Shown here: piece by piece, positions 18,930 through 27,309 of the stretch
Position numbering within the stretch: the stretch's first letter is position 1
Layout: each line of letters begins with the position of its first letter
DNA from: an uncultured Roseburia sp.
GTDB taxonomy: Bacteria; Bacillota; Clostridia; Lachnospirales; Lachnospiraceae
Direction: 5' to 3'
NCBI GenBank assembly: GCA_947564465.1
Contig: CANOCV010000034.1
Coordinates: 1-33,451, forward strand
DNA: 33,451 nt
The notes under the pieces: generated by a model
Databases searched by the model: none
The model's input: only the letters and a program-made list of their open reading frames with translations
What the model was told of the DNA's origin: nothing
Program-made: the position numbers and the translations under genes

Positions 18930-19712
18930 GCTTACGCCCCGCAGTCTCCACATCACCCCCGCCGCCGTCACGCATATCCCTGCGACAATCAGACCATACC
19001 GCAATTCGACCAGCTTCATCTCCTGCATATACTTATCTTCCTGCAAATCCGTGGTATTCTCTATCACAAATCCCATTCCCTGCAGTCTCTTGACCGTTAT
19101 CTCATCCAGTTCGTGCCTTGCGGCAAGAACCCGCACTGTCGTACTTTTTGCATAATCCACACTATCCCCTCTGCAAAACGCATACGGCTCTTTGTCCGGC
19201 AAAATGTCTGCAAGAAGCACGATATCGGCAGTTCCTTTTTGACCTTCTTTGTCCTCCTCCTGTGCTTCTATCGTATATGTTACGCGCAATATGCCTTCAT
19301 CGGGCTCGTAAGTATTTTCCTGTTTCAACTGCTCATATGCCGCTTGATTTACAAAAAACTTTTCCATCGCCCCGGATTCCTCAATCCCGTACGCGTTTTT
19401 GAGATATTCCTTTGACAGATATACGCAGGGAAGCGATACCTCTGTTGTCTTATATTTCATCGTAACTGATTTCTCTCCCTGCACGCTAAATGCCTTTACG
19501 TTCTCCAATTCTGCAAGTTCTTTCAGCTTTGTCCCAAATGTACCGCCAATGCCCGCTACATACTCCACCGGACTTTGAATCAACCGATACAGCAAAACAC
19601 CGTTATATATGGCATTTACAAAGAAGCAGACGCCAATCACAATATAGAGCAGCATAATCTTTACGGTATCATTCTGTTTTCTAAGTCTTAAAAACCGCTT
19701 CCACCACTTCAT
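18915..19712 (-). CDS. Bitopic membrane protein of unknown function
   Basis: Not recognised. About 265 residues: a short basic head (MKWWKRFLRLRKQND), membrane segment at about 18-42, an extracellular domain of about 185 residues, then a second membrane segment near 240-258 and a short tail (GVSFFIS). The outer domain is alpha/beta-like with no family motif that I can name. Start at 19712 follows GAGGGCG; the ATG overlaps the TGA of the preceding gene (ATGA), so translation is coupled. It is the last gene of a six-gene operon. The final codons come from a repeat copy, so the natural C-terminus may have been altered by the repeat. Confidence 0.65.
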   Translation of the reverse strand: MKWWKRFLRLRKQNDTVKIMLLYIVIGVCFFVNAIYNGVLLYRLIQSPVEYVAGIGGTFGTKLKELAELENVKAFSVQGEKSVTMKYKTTEVSLPCVYLSKEYLKNAYGIEESGAMEKFFVNQAAYEQLKQENTYEPDEGILRVTYTIEAQEEDKEGQKGTADIVLLADILPDKEPYAFCRGDSVDYAKSTTVRVLAARHELDEITVKRLQGMGFVIENTTDLQEDKYMQEMKLVELRYGLIVAGICVTAAGVMWRLRGVSFFIS

Positions 19713-21184
19713 AACGCCCTCTTCTTCACCTTTCTCACACCAAATACTGCCGCAAACACGCCAAGTACGCCTGCGATTACGGCCATAATTACCCACCACT
19801 GTCCGCTCTCGTCCTCCGGCTCACTGTTATTCTCCGAAAACGGCGACGTTATCGTTGCCTGAAATTCCGTGACCTCGCTCTGCTCCTCCCCCGCTTCGTT
19901 TTCATAATAAAAGGTAAGCGTTCCCTCCGTCTCCCCATACAGGCTTCCGCCTCCCGATAATCCGCTGACGGAAATCGCTGCGCTTGCCTGCCCTTGTGAA
20001 CCCGGCTCAATATCCCCGATAAAGATCGTCCCCGCAGCCGACAATCCATCCGCCTCTAAAACGGCCCGCACATTGTACACCTTACTTCTGCCCAGATTCA
20101 TTGCCGAAACCTGCGCCTCAACCACATCCGCCACCGTAAGCTCCTGCGGAATGGAAAGCCGGTCAAACTGCATTTTTAAAGGCTGATTCACCGAAAATTT
20201 CACTCTCCCCTCCCCGGTGTACCCGTTTCCCTTCGCGTCTGCGTAATCCATAGCAAGCACAAAATCATACTGTCCCTCAGGAACCGCCGCGTTTATCCTG
20301 TATGTGTATGACAAGACATATGTCCCTTTGGCGCCAAGCGCTTCTATATACGTTGTGTCCGATTTATCAACGAGCGTAAACTGCTCCGTGGGCGCGCTTA
20401 TGCTTACCGTCATATTTTTTACGGAATCTGCGCTGCTGGTATTAAGAAGCGTAATCTCCGCCGTCACCTCATCTCCCGCCAGAATTTCATCCTTTGAAAA
20501 CTTGTACGACTGTACCAATACCTTCGGGGCAAATACAGGCTCCTCGGGTTCCGCTGCCGGCTCCGGCTCAGGTTCCGGTTCCGCATTCGGGTCTTTTCCG
20601 TCCGTAATTGTCACATATATCGTAAATGTCTGCTCAATTTCATTCCCCGCCTTATCCTGGGCCCAGGCTGTAAGTGTAACCGGATAACTGCCGTTGTATC
20701 TGTCGCCCTTCAGCTCCAACCAAAATGCCGCCACATAGCCTTTTATTGTTTTTTCGCCGTCGTTGACCTTTGCTTTCTTGCATTTTATATTCTTCTCATA
20801 ATTTTTGCGGACAAACGGCGCGCTCTGCGAATCCCCCAAATCCACGGAAACTCTTATCTTATTATCCTTCAGATTTTTGCTGCTTAAAATCGGCGCCACA
20901 AGATACACACTCCCGTTTTCGACCTTTGGGATATAGCCTTCGGAATAAGTCTTATCCATCCCGTCATAGCGGTTCTCATTGTCAATTGTAAGCTTGGCTG
21001 CTGTACTTACTGTGACATCCCCTGACGGCTCCCCGTCAAAAGCGGCTGCGCCCGTATCCGTCTCCTTTGCCCCGGATACATCCGCGCCTTTATCCGGCTC
21101 CGCGGCATACAAAACCCGAGACCCCGCCAGCATTCCCAATAGAACCACGATTGCCGCTAACCTCTTTACACATTTCATTTCCAT
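19709..21184 (-). CDS. Exported CARDB-like protein with C-terminal anchor
   Basis: Protein of 491 residues with a signal peptide (residues 1-28, ending near LYAAE), a Pro-Glu repeat linker (PEPEPEPAAEPEEP) near residue 205-220, and at least two Ig-like or CARDB-like beta domains (LAGDEVTAEITLLNTSSA, LTVADVVEAQVSAMNLGRSK, then IGDIEPGSQGQASAAI). It ends with a membrane segment and basic tail (VFGVRKVKKRAL). This is the layout of COG1361-type surface proteins. It is probably displayed on the outer face and works with the adjacent ABC transporter and the bitopic protein. Two close starts exist: 21184 (SD 4 bases away) and 21178 (ATG overlapping the ABC gene stop, SD 10 bases away). Confidence 0.75.
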   Translation of the reverse strand: MEMKCVKRLAAIVVLLGMLAGSRVLYAAEPDKGADVSGAKETDTGAAAFDGEPSGDVTVSTAAKLTIDNENRYDGMDKTYSEGYIPKVENGSVYLVAPILSSKNLKDNKIRVSVDLGDSQSAPFVRKNYEKNIKCKKAKVNDGEKTIKGYVAAFWLELKGDRYNGSYPVTLTAWAQDKAGNEIEQTFTIYVTITDGKDPNAEPEPEPEPAAEPEEPVFAPKVLVQSYKFSKDEILAGDEVTAEITLLNTSSADSVKNMTVSISAPTEQFTLVDKSDTTYIEALGAKGTYVLSYTYRINAAVPEGQYDFVLAMDYADAKGNGYTGEGRVKFSVNQPLKMQFDRLSIPQELTVADVVEAQVSAMNLGRSKVYNVRAVLEADGLSAAGTIFIGDIEPGSQGQASAAISVSGLSGGGSLYGETEGTLTFYYENEAGEEQSEVTEFQATITSPFSENNSEPEDESGQWWVIMAVIAGVLGVFAAVFGVRKVKKRAL

Positions 21185-21810
21185 TGATCCTCCATCTCAT
21201 GAACCGCATCACACAGTACCTCAATATCCTGCGCATTATGGCTCGCAAGCAATATAGATTTTCCCTGTTCCTTTAACTCCTTAAGCAGCGCGCGCATCTG
21301 CGTTACACCCGCCTTATCCAGCCCGTTAAACGGTTCATCCAAAATCAACACATCGGGATCCTCCATAATCGCCTGTGCAATTCCAAGTCTCTGGCGCATT
21401 CCAAGCGAATACTTGGCAACAGGCTTTTTCATGCCCGGATCAAGTCCGACACGCCGTAAGCTTTCCACAATCTCTTTTTTTCCGATCCGCGCCTTTAAGG
21501 ACGCCAGAATTTTCAGATTTTTATATCCGCTTAAATTCGGAATAAACCCCGGCGTCTCAATAATCACACCCAGTCCGTCAGGGAAATCGCACTCCTTTCC
21601 AACCTGCTTTCCGTTTACGATAATCCTTCCGCTGTCCGGACGCAGGAAACCGCAGATACATTTCATCAGCACTGTCTTACCGCTTCCGTTATTTCCGACT
21701 ACCCCGTATATTTCTCCTGCGCAAATTGTAAGATTCACGTCCTTTAAGATCCGTTCCTTACCGAACGCTTTGCTTACATGCTCTACCATAATTCCCATTG
21801 TTTTCTCCAT
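21175..21810 (-). CDS. ABC transporter ATP-binding protein
   Basis: ATPase of about 211 residues. Walker A is GNNGSGKT at 39-46, the signature is YSLGMRQ at 134-140 (variant of LSGGQ), Walker B VLILDEP at 154-160, then the D-loop FNGLD and the switch His in ASHNAQD. The LGMRQ variant is typical of ABC-2 type exporters of antibiotics, peptides or lipids. The start at 21810 follows GAGGTG; a longer in-frame reading to 21975 would overlap the permease gene by 150 bases. It is 7 bases after the permease stop. It would power the two upstream membrane proteins. Confidence 0.92.
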   Translation of the reverse strand: MEKTMGIMVEHVSKAFGKERILKDVNLTICAGEIYGVVGNNGSGKTVLMKCICGFLRPDSGRIIVNGKQVGKECDFPDGLGVIIETPGFIPNLSGYKNLKILASLKARIGKKEIVESLRRVGLDPGMKKPVAKYSLGMRQRLGIAQAIMEDPDVLILDEPFNGLDKAGVTQMRALLKELKEQGKSILLASHNAQDIEVLCDAVHEMEDQWK

Positions 21811-21817
21811 ACACACC

Positions 21818-22714
21818 TCATCGTTTCTCCGTTCCCGTAAAATGAAAGCTATAATTTCTGATTCTATGCAGCGACATGCCAAACAGGACAAGGCTGCCCG
21901 CAACGAAAAAAGCATAGGATACCCAGAGTCTTGGCAGATTATCATAGCCGAAATTGTGCATATAATATGTCGCATGATTTAACGGTGAAAGCCAACCAAA
22001 CGCAATATTGGCAAGCTTCATCCTCTCCTGCGGTATCTGAAACCACTGTGCAATCACTTCAGGATTAAGCAGAAAACCAAAGCCTCCAAATACAATTCCG
22101 CCGATCATACCGCCGTTTTCCCTCCATAAATTCAGGTACAGAATAAGTCCCGCCATAAAAACGGAATATCCCAGCATAAGACAAAAAATATGAATCATGC
22201 ACTCGTATGGAAACGACAGCTCTAAAACCTTTACGAAAGCCGGAATCGCAATCTCCTTTCCGATATCCGAATACCCTAATATTGCCGCTGTATTGCTCCA
22301 CAAATTTGCAGGATATGATTTTCCCCCTGCAAGCACACAGGTGGATAGCAATATAAAGCACATCAGCGCAAGGGTGGACAGCATAAGATACAGAATCTGC
22401 CCAAGCATCCAGACTCTGCGGCTGATACGGAGCAAAAACAGCGGAACCTCATTTCCAAGATTCGGCATATCCGCAAACAACAAAAGCAAAAGCAGTGATA
22501 TTAACAACACGGAATTGGCATCGCCGAAGGTCCATATAAACGGCTCCGCAAACTGCAGCAAGGTATCATGCTTTTCGGCAAAGGCGACCACCTTATCTGA
22601 CAAAAGAAAACACAGAATAAAGGCCAGGCAAAAAACTAAAAGAACCCGCGGATTTTTTCTCCATCTGCAGAAGTTCGCCGCCGCAACCTGCCATACCTGC
22701 CTGATTCTATACAC
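21818..22714 (-). CDS. ABC-2 type membrane protein, larger
   Basis: Protein of 298 residues with about six membrane segments, beginning with an amphipathic head (MYRIRQVWQVAAANFCRWRKNPRVLLVF). The layout fits an ABC-2 permease but I see no specific family motif. A GTG start at 22714 overlaps the previous stop by 8 bases, with GGAGG 10 bases upstream, which indicates coupling. It probably pairs with the smaller membrane protein and the following ATPase. Confidence 0.72.
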   Translation of the reverse strand: MYRIRQVWQVAAANFCRWRKNPRVLLVFCLAFILCFLLSDKVVAFAEKHDTLLQFAEPFIWTFGDANSVLLISLLLLLLFADMPNLGNEVPLFLLRISRRVWMLGQILYLMLSTLALMCFILLSTCVLAGGKSYPANLWSNTAAILGYSDIGKEIAIPAFVKVLELSFPYECMIHIFCLMLGYSVFMAGLILYLNLWRENGGMIGGIVFGGFGFLLNPEVIAQWFQIPQERMKLANIAFGWLSPLNHATYYMHNFGYDNLPRLWVSYAFFVAGSLVLFGMSLHRIRNYSFHFTGTEKR

Positions 22715-23330
22715 GCTCCATACACCTCCTCAAAACCTCGTAATAGATTCCAAACAACACCAAAACCACACCCGAAAGCATGATTACAATTCCCCATTCT
22801 CCAAATATCCACGTATGCTTTGGGAAAATCCACTCACATGGATACAGGCAATACATTTCTTCAAAATACCTTTCATAGAGAATAATCAGCAGATAATATA
22901 TGACAAAGGCGCCGCCGTAGGCAATATAACGGCTTTTTGACCACGCCGCCAGCGTCGCCGAAAACACCGCCCACATCATTCCCGATACGAACACCAGCAT
23001 CAGACTGATTTCTTCCGTCTCTTCCAGCATCATCCTGTAAACCAGGCATCCAAGCATCCCCGGAAGTCCGCCGCAAAGCCCGCAGGCAAAAAACTTTCCG
23101 AAAATATAAGACATCTTTCCGCACCTTGGCAGGTACGCTTTGATAAATCCGCTCTGATATTCCACAAGCCATACGGCCGCGTACGGAAACGCCGCCGTCA
23201 CGGGAATACTCATTCGAAACAAATCGGAATCAAATCCCGCCTTGAACAAAATAAACAATTCTATGAGCACTCCCGCCGCAAAGCCCTTTGAGCAAATCCC
23301 TCTCTTTAAATCCGACTCAAAGCTGTTCAT
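22707..23330 (-). CDS. ABC-2 type membrane protein, smaller
   Basis: Protein of 207 residues with about six membrane segments (FAAGVLIELFILFKAG, FFACGLCGGLPGMLGCLV, ISLMLVFVSGMMWAVFSAT, YGGAFVIYYLLIILY, IVIMLSGVVLVLFGIYYE). No family motif is clear. The ATG lies one base after the stop of the lipoprotein gene with no strong SD, so translation is probably coupled. Likely second half of the ABC permease. Confidence 0.7.
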   Translation of the reverse strand: MNSFESDLKRGICSKGFAAGVLIELFILFKAGFDSDLFRMSIPVTAAFPYAAVWLVEYQSGFIKAYLPRCGKMSYIFGKFFACGLCGGLPGMLGCLVYRMMLEETEEISLMLVFVSGMMWAVFSATLAAWSKSRYIAYGGAFVIYYLLIILYERYFEEMYCLYPCEWIFPKHTWIFGEWGIVIMLSGVVLVLFGIYYEVLRRCMERV

Positions 23331-23331
23331 C

Positions 23332-24879
23332 CTAATAGCCCAATCTTCTGTCGATCACGGAACCGTCGATTGCATTGATTGTCATAATACAGGCATCCGT
23401 CTCGGAATATGCTTTTTCTCCGTATACATCTGTCTGCTTCCCCATGAAATCCCATACCGGAACAAGAAGACCTGTATCAAAACTGTCCGCTTCACTGATT
23501 CTGGTATAGCGAAGAATCACCCTGCTGATTTCTATGGTAACTTTATCCTCATCAGTCCCCTCCCCTCTTGCATTTGCGACGGGAACCATCTGCTCAAAAA
23601 CCGCCTTAATCTCATCAAAGCTTTTCATGCTGGATTTGTCCACAACAGTCTCTATGATTTCAATCGGTGAATTGTAACAAAATCCCACAATTCCATCATC
23701 ATTGACAGTAATTTCAATATTCTCTCCTGACCATTCTCTTTTTACATAGTCGTCCCCCTGCCATTCGTCGACAAACTTGGACGCACCTTCATTGTCAACA
23801 AACACTCCGTCTATATTTCTTAGATATTTAAAAATATATACCTTGCGGTATTGGATTTTTGTTCCGTCGTCTGATGTGTCGCAGACCTGACCGTATAAAC
23901 CTCCCTCACTATATTTAAAATCTGTCAGTCCTAGCGTTCCCAAAAGCTCCTCCGCCTTGCCCTGCGCCTCTTCCTGCGTTATGGTTGTCGGCATATCCGG
24001 ATACTCCTCCAAAGACTCCTCAGGGTTTTCCACATCTACCAGCAAATGATCCTGGATATTCTCCTCTCCGATCTTCCATCTTCCGACATCGCACGAACCT
24101 ACGGCTACCGAACTGATTCTCATATCTCCATGCTTATCACTGTCATAGCGCAGACAATTTCCATAATTTTCATTGTTCTGTACATACAGTGCAGTATGTT
24201 TTCCGTTTTTGCCGTCGCTAACCCCATAATACACTTCTCCGGAAGGATTCAGCTCATACTCCCAGCCATAAAAACTATTTTTCACATCCTTTTCATGCAA
24301 CTCGGCCACGCTATGCAGCAATCCATCGGACGGATAATCCTCATATACAACCTCTTCCGGCGCGCTCTCATACTCCTCCTGAAGCTCATCAATATCCTGC
24401 TGAATCTCTTGTCTGTATATCTCCGCATCATCCGTTCCGTCCGTCAAATCCTCAAGCTGCTCCCGGTACATTTGAATTTCGCTCTCAATACTGCTGCGTG
24501 TTTGTATGTTCTTCACACTTCCGTCATAAAGCGTCTCCCCCTGCACCAGTGTCTCCTTCACTTTATCCAGAAAATCCTGGTCAATATTTTTTTGCTTCAC
24601 ACGCATAACAGACATCTGACTGGTCCCCGGAATATCCACCTTTGCATTCACATTCACCGATACCTTCAATGATTCGTCGTTTATGGTTGTCTGATAAGTG
24701 TCGTATTTCTCTGCAACATCCGTCACATTTTGGAAACCGTTCTCTGTATCCCGGGCCTCCTCAATCATATTATCCATATCCTTATTCTTTACAATTGAGG
24801 ATTCCGGGCTTTTCTGGCAGGCGGAAAATGTAACCGCCATCACAAGACCGAATGCAAGTAAGTTCTTATTTCTTTTCAT
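23332..24879 (-). CDS. Lipoprotein, first gene of the ABC operon
   Basis: Protein of about 515 residues. It starts with a lipoprotein signal (MKRNKNLLAFGLVMAVTFSAC), the Cys at about residue 21 being the lipid site. A charged coiled-coil stretch (EIQMYREQLEDL, IQQDIDELQEEY) lies near residues 125-175. The C-terminal part resembles YycH/PepSY-like repeats (CIMTINAIDGSVIDRRLGY). It may belong to the DUF6034 lipoprotein family but I am not certain. Start at 24879 follows AAAGGAG. It would sit on the outer face of the membrane as a substrate-binding or sensor part of the ABC system. Confidence 0.75.
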   Translation of the reverse strand: MKRNKNLLAFGLVMAVTFSACQKSPESSIVKNKDMDNMIEEARDTENGFQNVTDVAEKYDTYQTTINDESLKVSVNVNAKVDIPGTSQMSVMRVKQKNIDQDFLDKVKETLVQGETLYDGSVKNIQTRSSIESEIQMYREQLEDLTDGTDDAEIYRQEIQQDIDELQEEYESAPEEVVYEDYPSDGLLHSVAELHEKDVKNSFYGWEYELNPSGEVYYGVSDGKNGKHTALYVQNNENYGNCLRYDSDKHGDMRISSVAVGSCDVGRWKIGEENIQDHLLVDVENPEESLEEYPDMPTTITQEEAQGKAEELLGTLGLTDFKYSEGGLYGQVCDTSDDGTKIQYRKVYIFKYLRNIDGVFVDNEGASKFVDEWQGDDYVKREWSGENIEITVNDDGIVGFCYNSPIEIIETVVDKSSMKSFDEIKAVFEQMVPVANARGEGTDEDKVTIEISRVILRYTRISEADSFDTGLLVPVWDFMGKQTDVYGEKAYSETDACIMTINAIDGSVIDRRLGY

Positions 24880-24893
24880 GCTAATTCTCCTTT

Positions 24894-24906
24894 CGCGCAA
24901 GTGCGC
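24894..24906. repeat. GC-rich motif CGCGCAAGTGCGC
   Basis: Occurs just upstream of the lipoprotein ribosome site. A near copy CGCGCGAGTGCGC lies at 89-101 and a core GCGCGAGTGC at 15962-15971. A recurrent intergenic motif; role unknown. Confidence 0.4.
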
Positions 24907-24913
24907 ATATGTT

Positions 24914-24974
24914 TTTATATCATAGGAAAATCATAGACTTTATAATTCACGGCAACAGGATCTTTCCTATGATA
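24914..24974. repeat. Palindromic repeat, copy A
   Basis: 61 bases, identical but for one base to positions 1-61 of copy B; the right arm is cut short (TTTCCTATGATA). It lies in the leader of the lipoprotein gene. Confidence 0.85.
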
Positions 24975-25060
24975 GAACTAAAGTGCGCTTCACGCACTCC
25001 CGCGTTTCGATTCCCTCGAAAGCGCAGCTTTTGTTCCGCGCGCGAAGCTGTGCATAAGCT
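24975..25060. other. GC-rich spacer between repeats A and B
   Basis: 86 bases with several small dyads (GTGCG/CGCAC; TCGA..TCGA; CGCGCGCG). A 13-base stretch, CAGCTTTTGTTCC at 25025-25037, recurs at 11415-11427 after the TetR gene, followed there by a repeat-like ATGATATAAAA. No gene is seen. Confidence 0.5.
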
Positions 25061-25125
25061 TTTATATCATAGGAAAGTCATAGACTTTATAATTCACGGC
25101 AACAGGATCTTTCCTATGATATAAA
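25061..25125. repeat. Palindromic repeat, copy B (complete)
   Basis: 65 bases bounded by perfect 16-base inverted arms TTTATATCATAGGAAA and TTTCCTATGATATAAA. The core is shared with copy A. The A-run at its right edge doubles as the T-tract of the terminator of the two-component operon. Looks like a small non-coding palindromic repeat or MITE; no target duplication could be defined by eye. Confidence 0.85.
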
Positions 25126-25167
25126 AAAACCATGCTAAAACAACCTTACACAGTTATCCTAGCATGG
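25122..25167 (-). terminator. Intrinsic terminator of the two-component operon
   Basis: On the minus strand CCATGCTA pairs with TAGCATGG (8 pairs, 22-base loop) and is followed by TTTTTTT. It lies 28 bases after the stop of the sensor kinase gene and separates that operon from the ABC operon. Confidence 0.75.
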
Positions 25168-25194
25168 ATTCTTACATCAAGTATTCATCATAAT

Positions 25195-26577
25195 TTAAAC
25201 AAATTGTAAAATCATCCGGGTTCCCTTCCCCTCTTCACTCTCTATCGCAAGCGTTACATTGTGACGCTTTGCAATAGTCGCAGTAAGCGCCAGTCCAAGG
25301 CCTGCTCCGCCTTTCCTGCGGCTTCTGGACTTATCAATCATATAAAACGGCTCTAAGATCTTATCCTGCTCATCCTTTGGTATTCCCCGTCCAAAATCCT
25401 GCACCTCAATGCACGCTCCATACGCTTTCAAAAGAATCCTTCCGCCCTTCCCGCTTGCCCATATCGCATTGTCAAGGAGGTTGATTACAACATCCGTCAT
25501 AAGATCCGCATCCATCGGAAAACGCTCTCCGTGCTCTGTGATCTCAAGCTTCATCTGTCTCTCCCGCAGCGTCCGTCCGCAGGATTTCGCCGCCGCATCA
25601 AAGATAACTTTTACAGGTGTATCGCTAAATTCCAACTCGCTATCCCTGTCAAGCTCCAGAAGCTTCATCATTTTTTTAGACAGACGCTCCAATCTTGTGC
25701 ATTCCTCATAAATATATGAAAGCGCTTCCTCCTGCTGCTCTTCGCTAAGCTTCACAGACAAAAGCGTTTGGGCATAGCCTGAAATTGCAGTCATCGGCGT
25801 CTTCAACTCATGCGTCAGATTCCCCATAAACAGCGTCTTCTTCGCCTCCGACTCCTCCAGACTTTTAGTTCTTGTCTCTACCGACTCCGCCATTCTGTTA
25901 AAGCTCTCCTGAAGCTCTCCAATCTCGTCCTGTCTCTTTACCTGAAATCTCTGGTCATACTGCCCCGCCGCCATATGCTTTGTCGTATCGTTCAACTCCT
26001 GAAGAGGTCTTAACACGCGTTTTAAAATAACCGCCATCACGATAAGCGTCGCAGCCGCGACCACTAGAGTAATCATCAGCATACATACCGTCAGCCATTC
26101 CATCTTATCCCAGACATAAGAAATATCCTCAAACCGATAGAAGCAGATCTGGTCTTTCAACTCTTTTTTAAATACAAGATAGTGCTTTCCTTCGTATCTT
26201 ACATATGCATAGTCCAGTAAATCATATGGTTTGTAATCAAGCTCGACAAGCTCTTTGACCTCAAACACCGTATGATTATAAATCTCTTTAGGCTGCGTCT
26301 CTCCTTCCGTATATACCTGCCGGACGGCAATATTGTAATCATCCCACTGCGTCTTAAAATAATAATTGAGGAAGACCTCTTCATCCTCCACATTGCCACC
26401 GGAATCCAGCGCCTTAGAAAAATCATCGGCAATGAGATACGAATTCTGGTATGCTTTGACAAACGCCTCGTTCCAAAAGCTCCTCTTTGTCAGCATCCAG
26501 ATAACCGCATCTGTGAGCAATGACGCAGCTATCACTGCCGCACAGCTAATGAATGTGATCCGCGTTCTTATTTTCAA
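25195..26577 (-). CDS. Sensor histidine kinase
   Basis: Protein of 460 residues of the HAMP/HisKA type. Membrane segments at about 7-29 and 162-185 enclose an extracellular sensor of about 130 residues without a named fold. HAMP spans about 186-238. The phospho-accepting His is H256 in THELKTPMTAISGYAQ. The ATPase domain follows with DNAIWAS (N box), DFGRGIP (G1) and GGAGLGLALT (G2). Start is TTG at 26577, preceded by GGAGG at 9 bases and lying 4 bases after the regulator stop. It forms a pair with that regulator. The signal is unknown; the next operon (lipoprotein and ABC transporter) and the membrane protein upstream are possible targets. Confidence 0.92.
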   Translation of the reverse strand: MKIRTRITFISCAAVIAASLLTDAVIWMLTKRSFWNEAFVKAYQNSYLIADDFSKALDSGGNVEDEEVFLNYYFKTQWDDYNIAVRQVYTEGETQPKEIYNHTVFEVKELVELDYKPYDLLDYAYVRYEGKHYLVFKKELKDQICFYRFEDISYVWDKMEWLTVCMLMITLVVAAATLIVMAVILKRVLRPLQELNDTTKHMAAGQYDQRFQVKRQDEIGELQESFNRMAESVETRTKSLEESEAKKTLFMGNLTHELKTPMTAISGYAQTLLSVKLSEEQQEEALSYIYEECTRLERLSKKMMKLLELDRDSELEFSDTPVKVIFDAAAKSCGRTLRERQMKLEITEHGERFPMDADLMTDVVINLLDNAIWASGKGGRILLKAYGACIEVQDFGRGIPKDEQDKILEPFYMIDKSRSRRKGGAGLGLALTATIAKRHNVTLAIESEEGKGTRMILQFV

Positions 26578-26581
26578 TCTT

Positions 26582-27244
26582 CTACTCCTCCAAACGATAT
26601 CCCAGCTTCGATATGGTCTTTATATGCTTCGTAAGGCCAAGCTTTTTTCGAAGCTGCCCGATATGCACATCCACGGTGCGCGTCTCGCCCACATAGTCAA
26701 TCCCCCATACCATCCGCAGAAGATTCTCCCTTGAAATTGCTATGTTCTTATTCTTCGCAAGGACTGCCAACAGCTCAAATTCCATCGGCTTCAGCGGCAC
26801 CTCCACGCCGTCCTGCCGAACCGTATGCTCCTCAAAATTAATCTCCATATTGAGGACTTTTATTACGTGATTCAGCCTGTTGGAACGCTTCAATACCTTC
26901 TCTATCCTGACAAGCAGCTCCAATACCTCAAAAGGCTTGACAATATAATCCTCCGCGCCCCCCTTTAACCCCTGAATCTTAGAAGCAAGATCATCCTTCG
27001 CCGTCAGGAAAATAACAGGAATATCATAACGCTTCATAACATCTAACAGCTCAAACCCGTCCATCCCGGGAAGCATCACGTCCAAAAGCGCCAAATCATA
27101 AGCGTGATCCTCCTCCAATGCCGACGCCGCTTCTTTTCCGTCAAAATAAATCTGTGTCTCATAATTCGCGACCCCTAAGTTCATCGCTATCATTTTTGCA
27201 ATGGCCGTCTCATCCTCCACAATTAGAATTCTGTTTCTTACCAT
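26582..27244 (-). CDS. OmpR/PhoB family response regulator
   Basis: Protein of about 220 residues. The receiver domain has the acidic pocket (VEDE, residues 9-12), phospho-Asp D55 in LALLDVMLPG and the Lys in FLTAKDD near 103. The C-terminal winged helix shows PLKPMEFELLAVLAKN, RENLLRMVWG, RTVDVHIGQLRKKLG and KTISKLGYRLEE, the usual OmpR/PhoB pattern. Start at 27244 follows GAGGG. It is first in the two-gene operon with the kinase. Its DNA targets are not visible. Confidence 0.94.
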   Translation of the reverse strand: MVRNRILIVEDETAIAKMIAMNLGVANYETQIYFDGKEAASALEEDHAYDLALLDVMLPGMDGFELLDVMKRYDIPVIFLTAKDDLASKIQGLKGGAEDYIVKPFEVLELLVRIEKVLKRSNRLNHVIKVLNMEINFEEHTVRQDGVEVPLKPMEFELLAVLAKNKNIAISRENLLRMVWGIDYVGETRTVDVHIGQLRKKLGLTKHIKTISKLGYRLEE

Positions 27245-27281
27245 CTCTATTCCCTCATAATCCGCATATATAATTACTTTC

Positions 27282-27309
27282 AGTATAGCACAGCTCAATA
27301 ACATTTCAA
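27282..27309 (-). promoter_or_regulatory. Promoter of the two-component operon
   Basis: TTGAAA and TATACT with a 16-base spacer on the minus strand. The -35 box overlaps the end of the upstream gene, so the operon may also be read through from there. Confidence 0.5.

Noticed and set aside
24914..25125. Two repeat copies taken as a possible CRISPR array
   Set aside because: Only two long palindromic copies with an 86-base gap and no cas genes; arms and length fit a palindromic repeat family instead.
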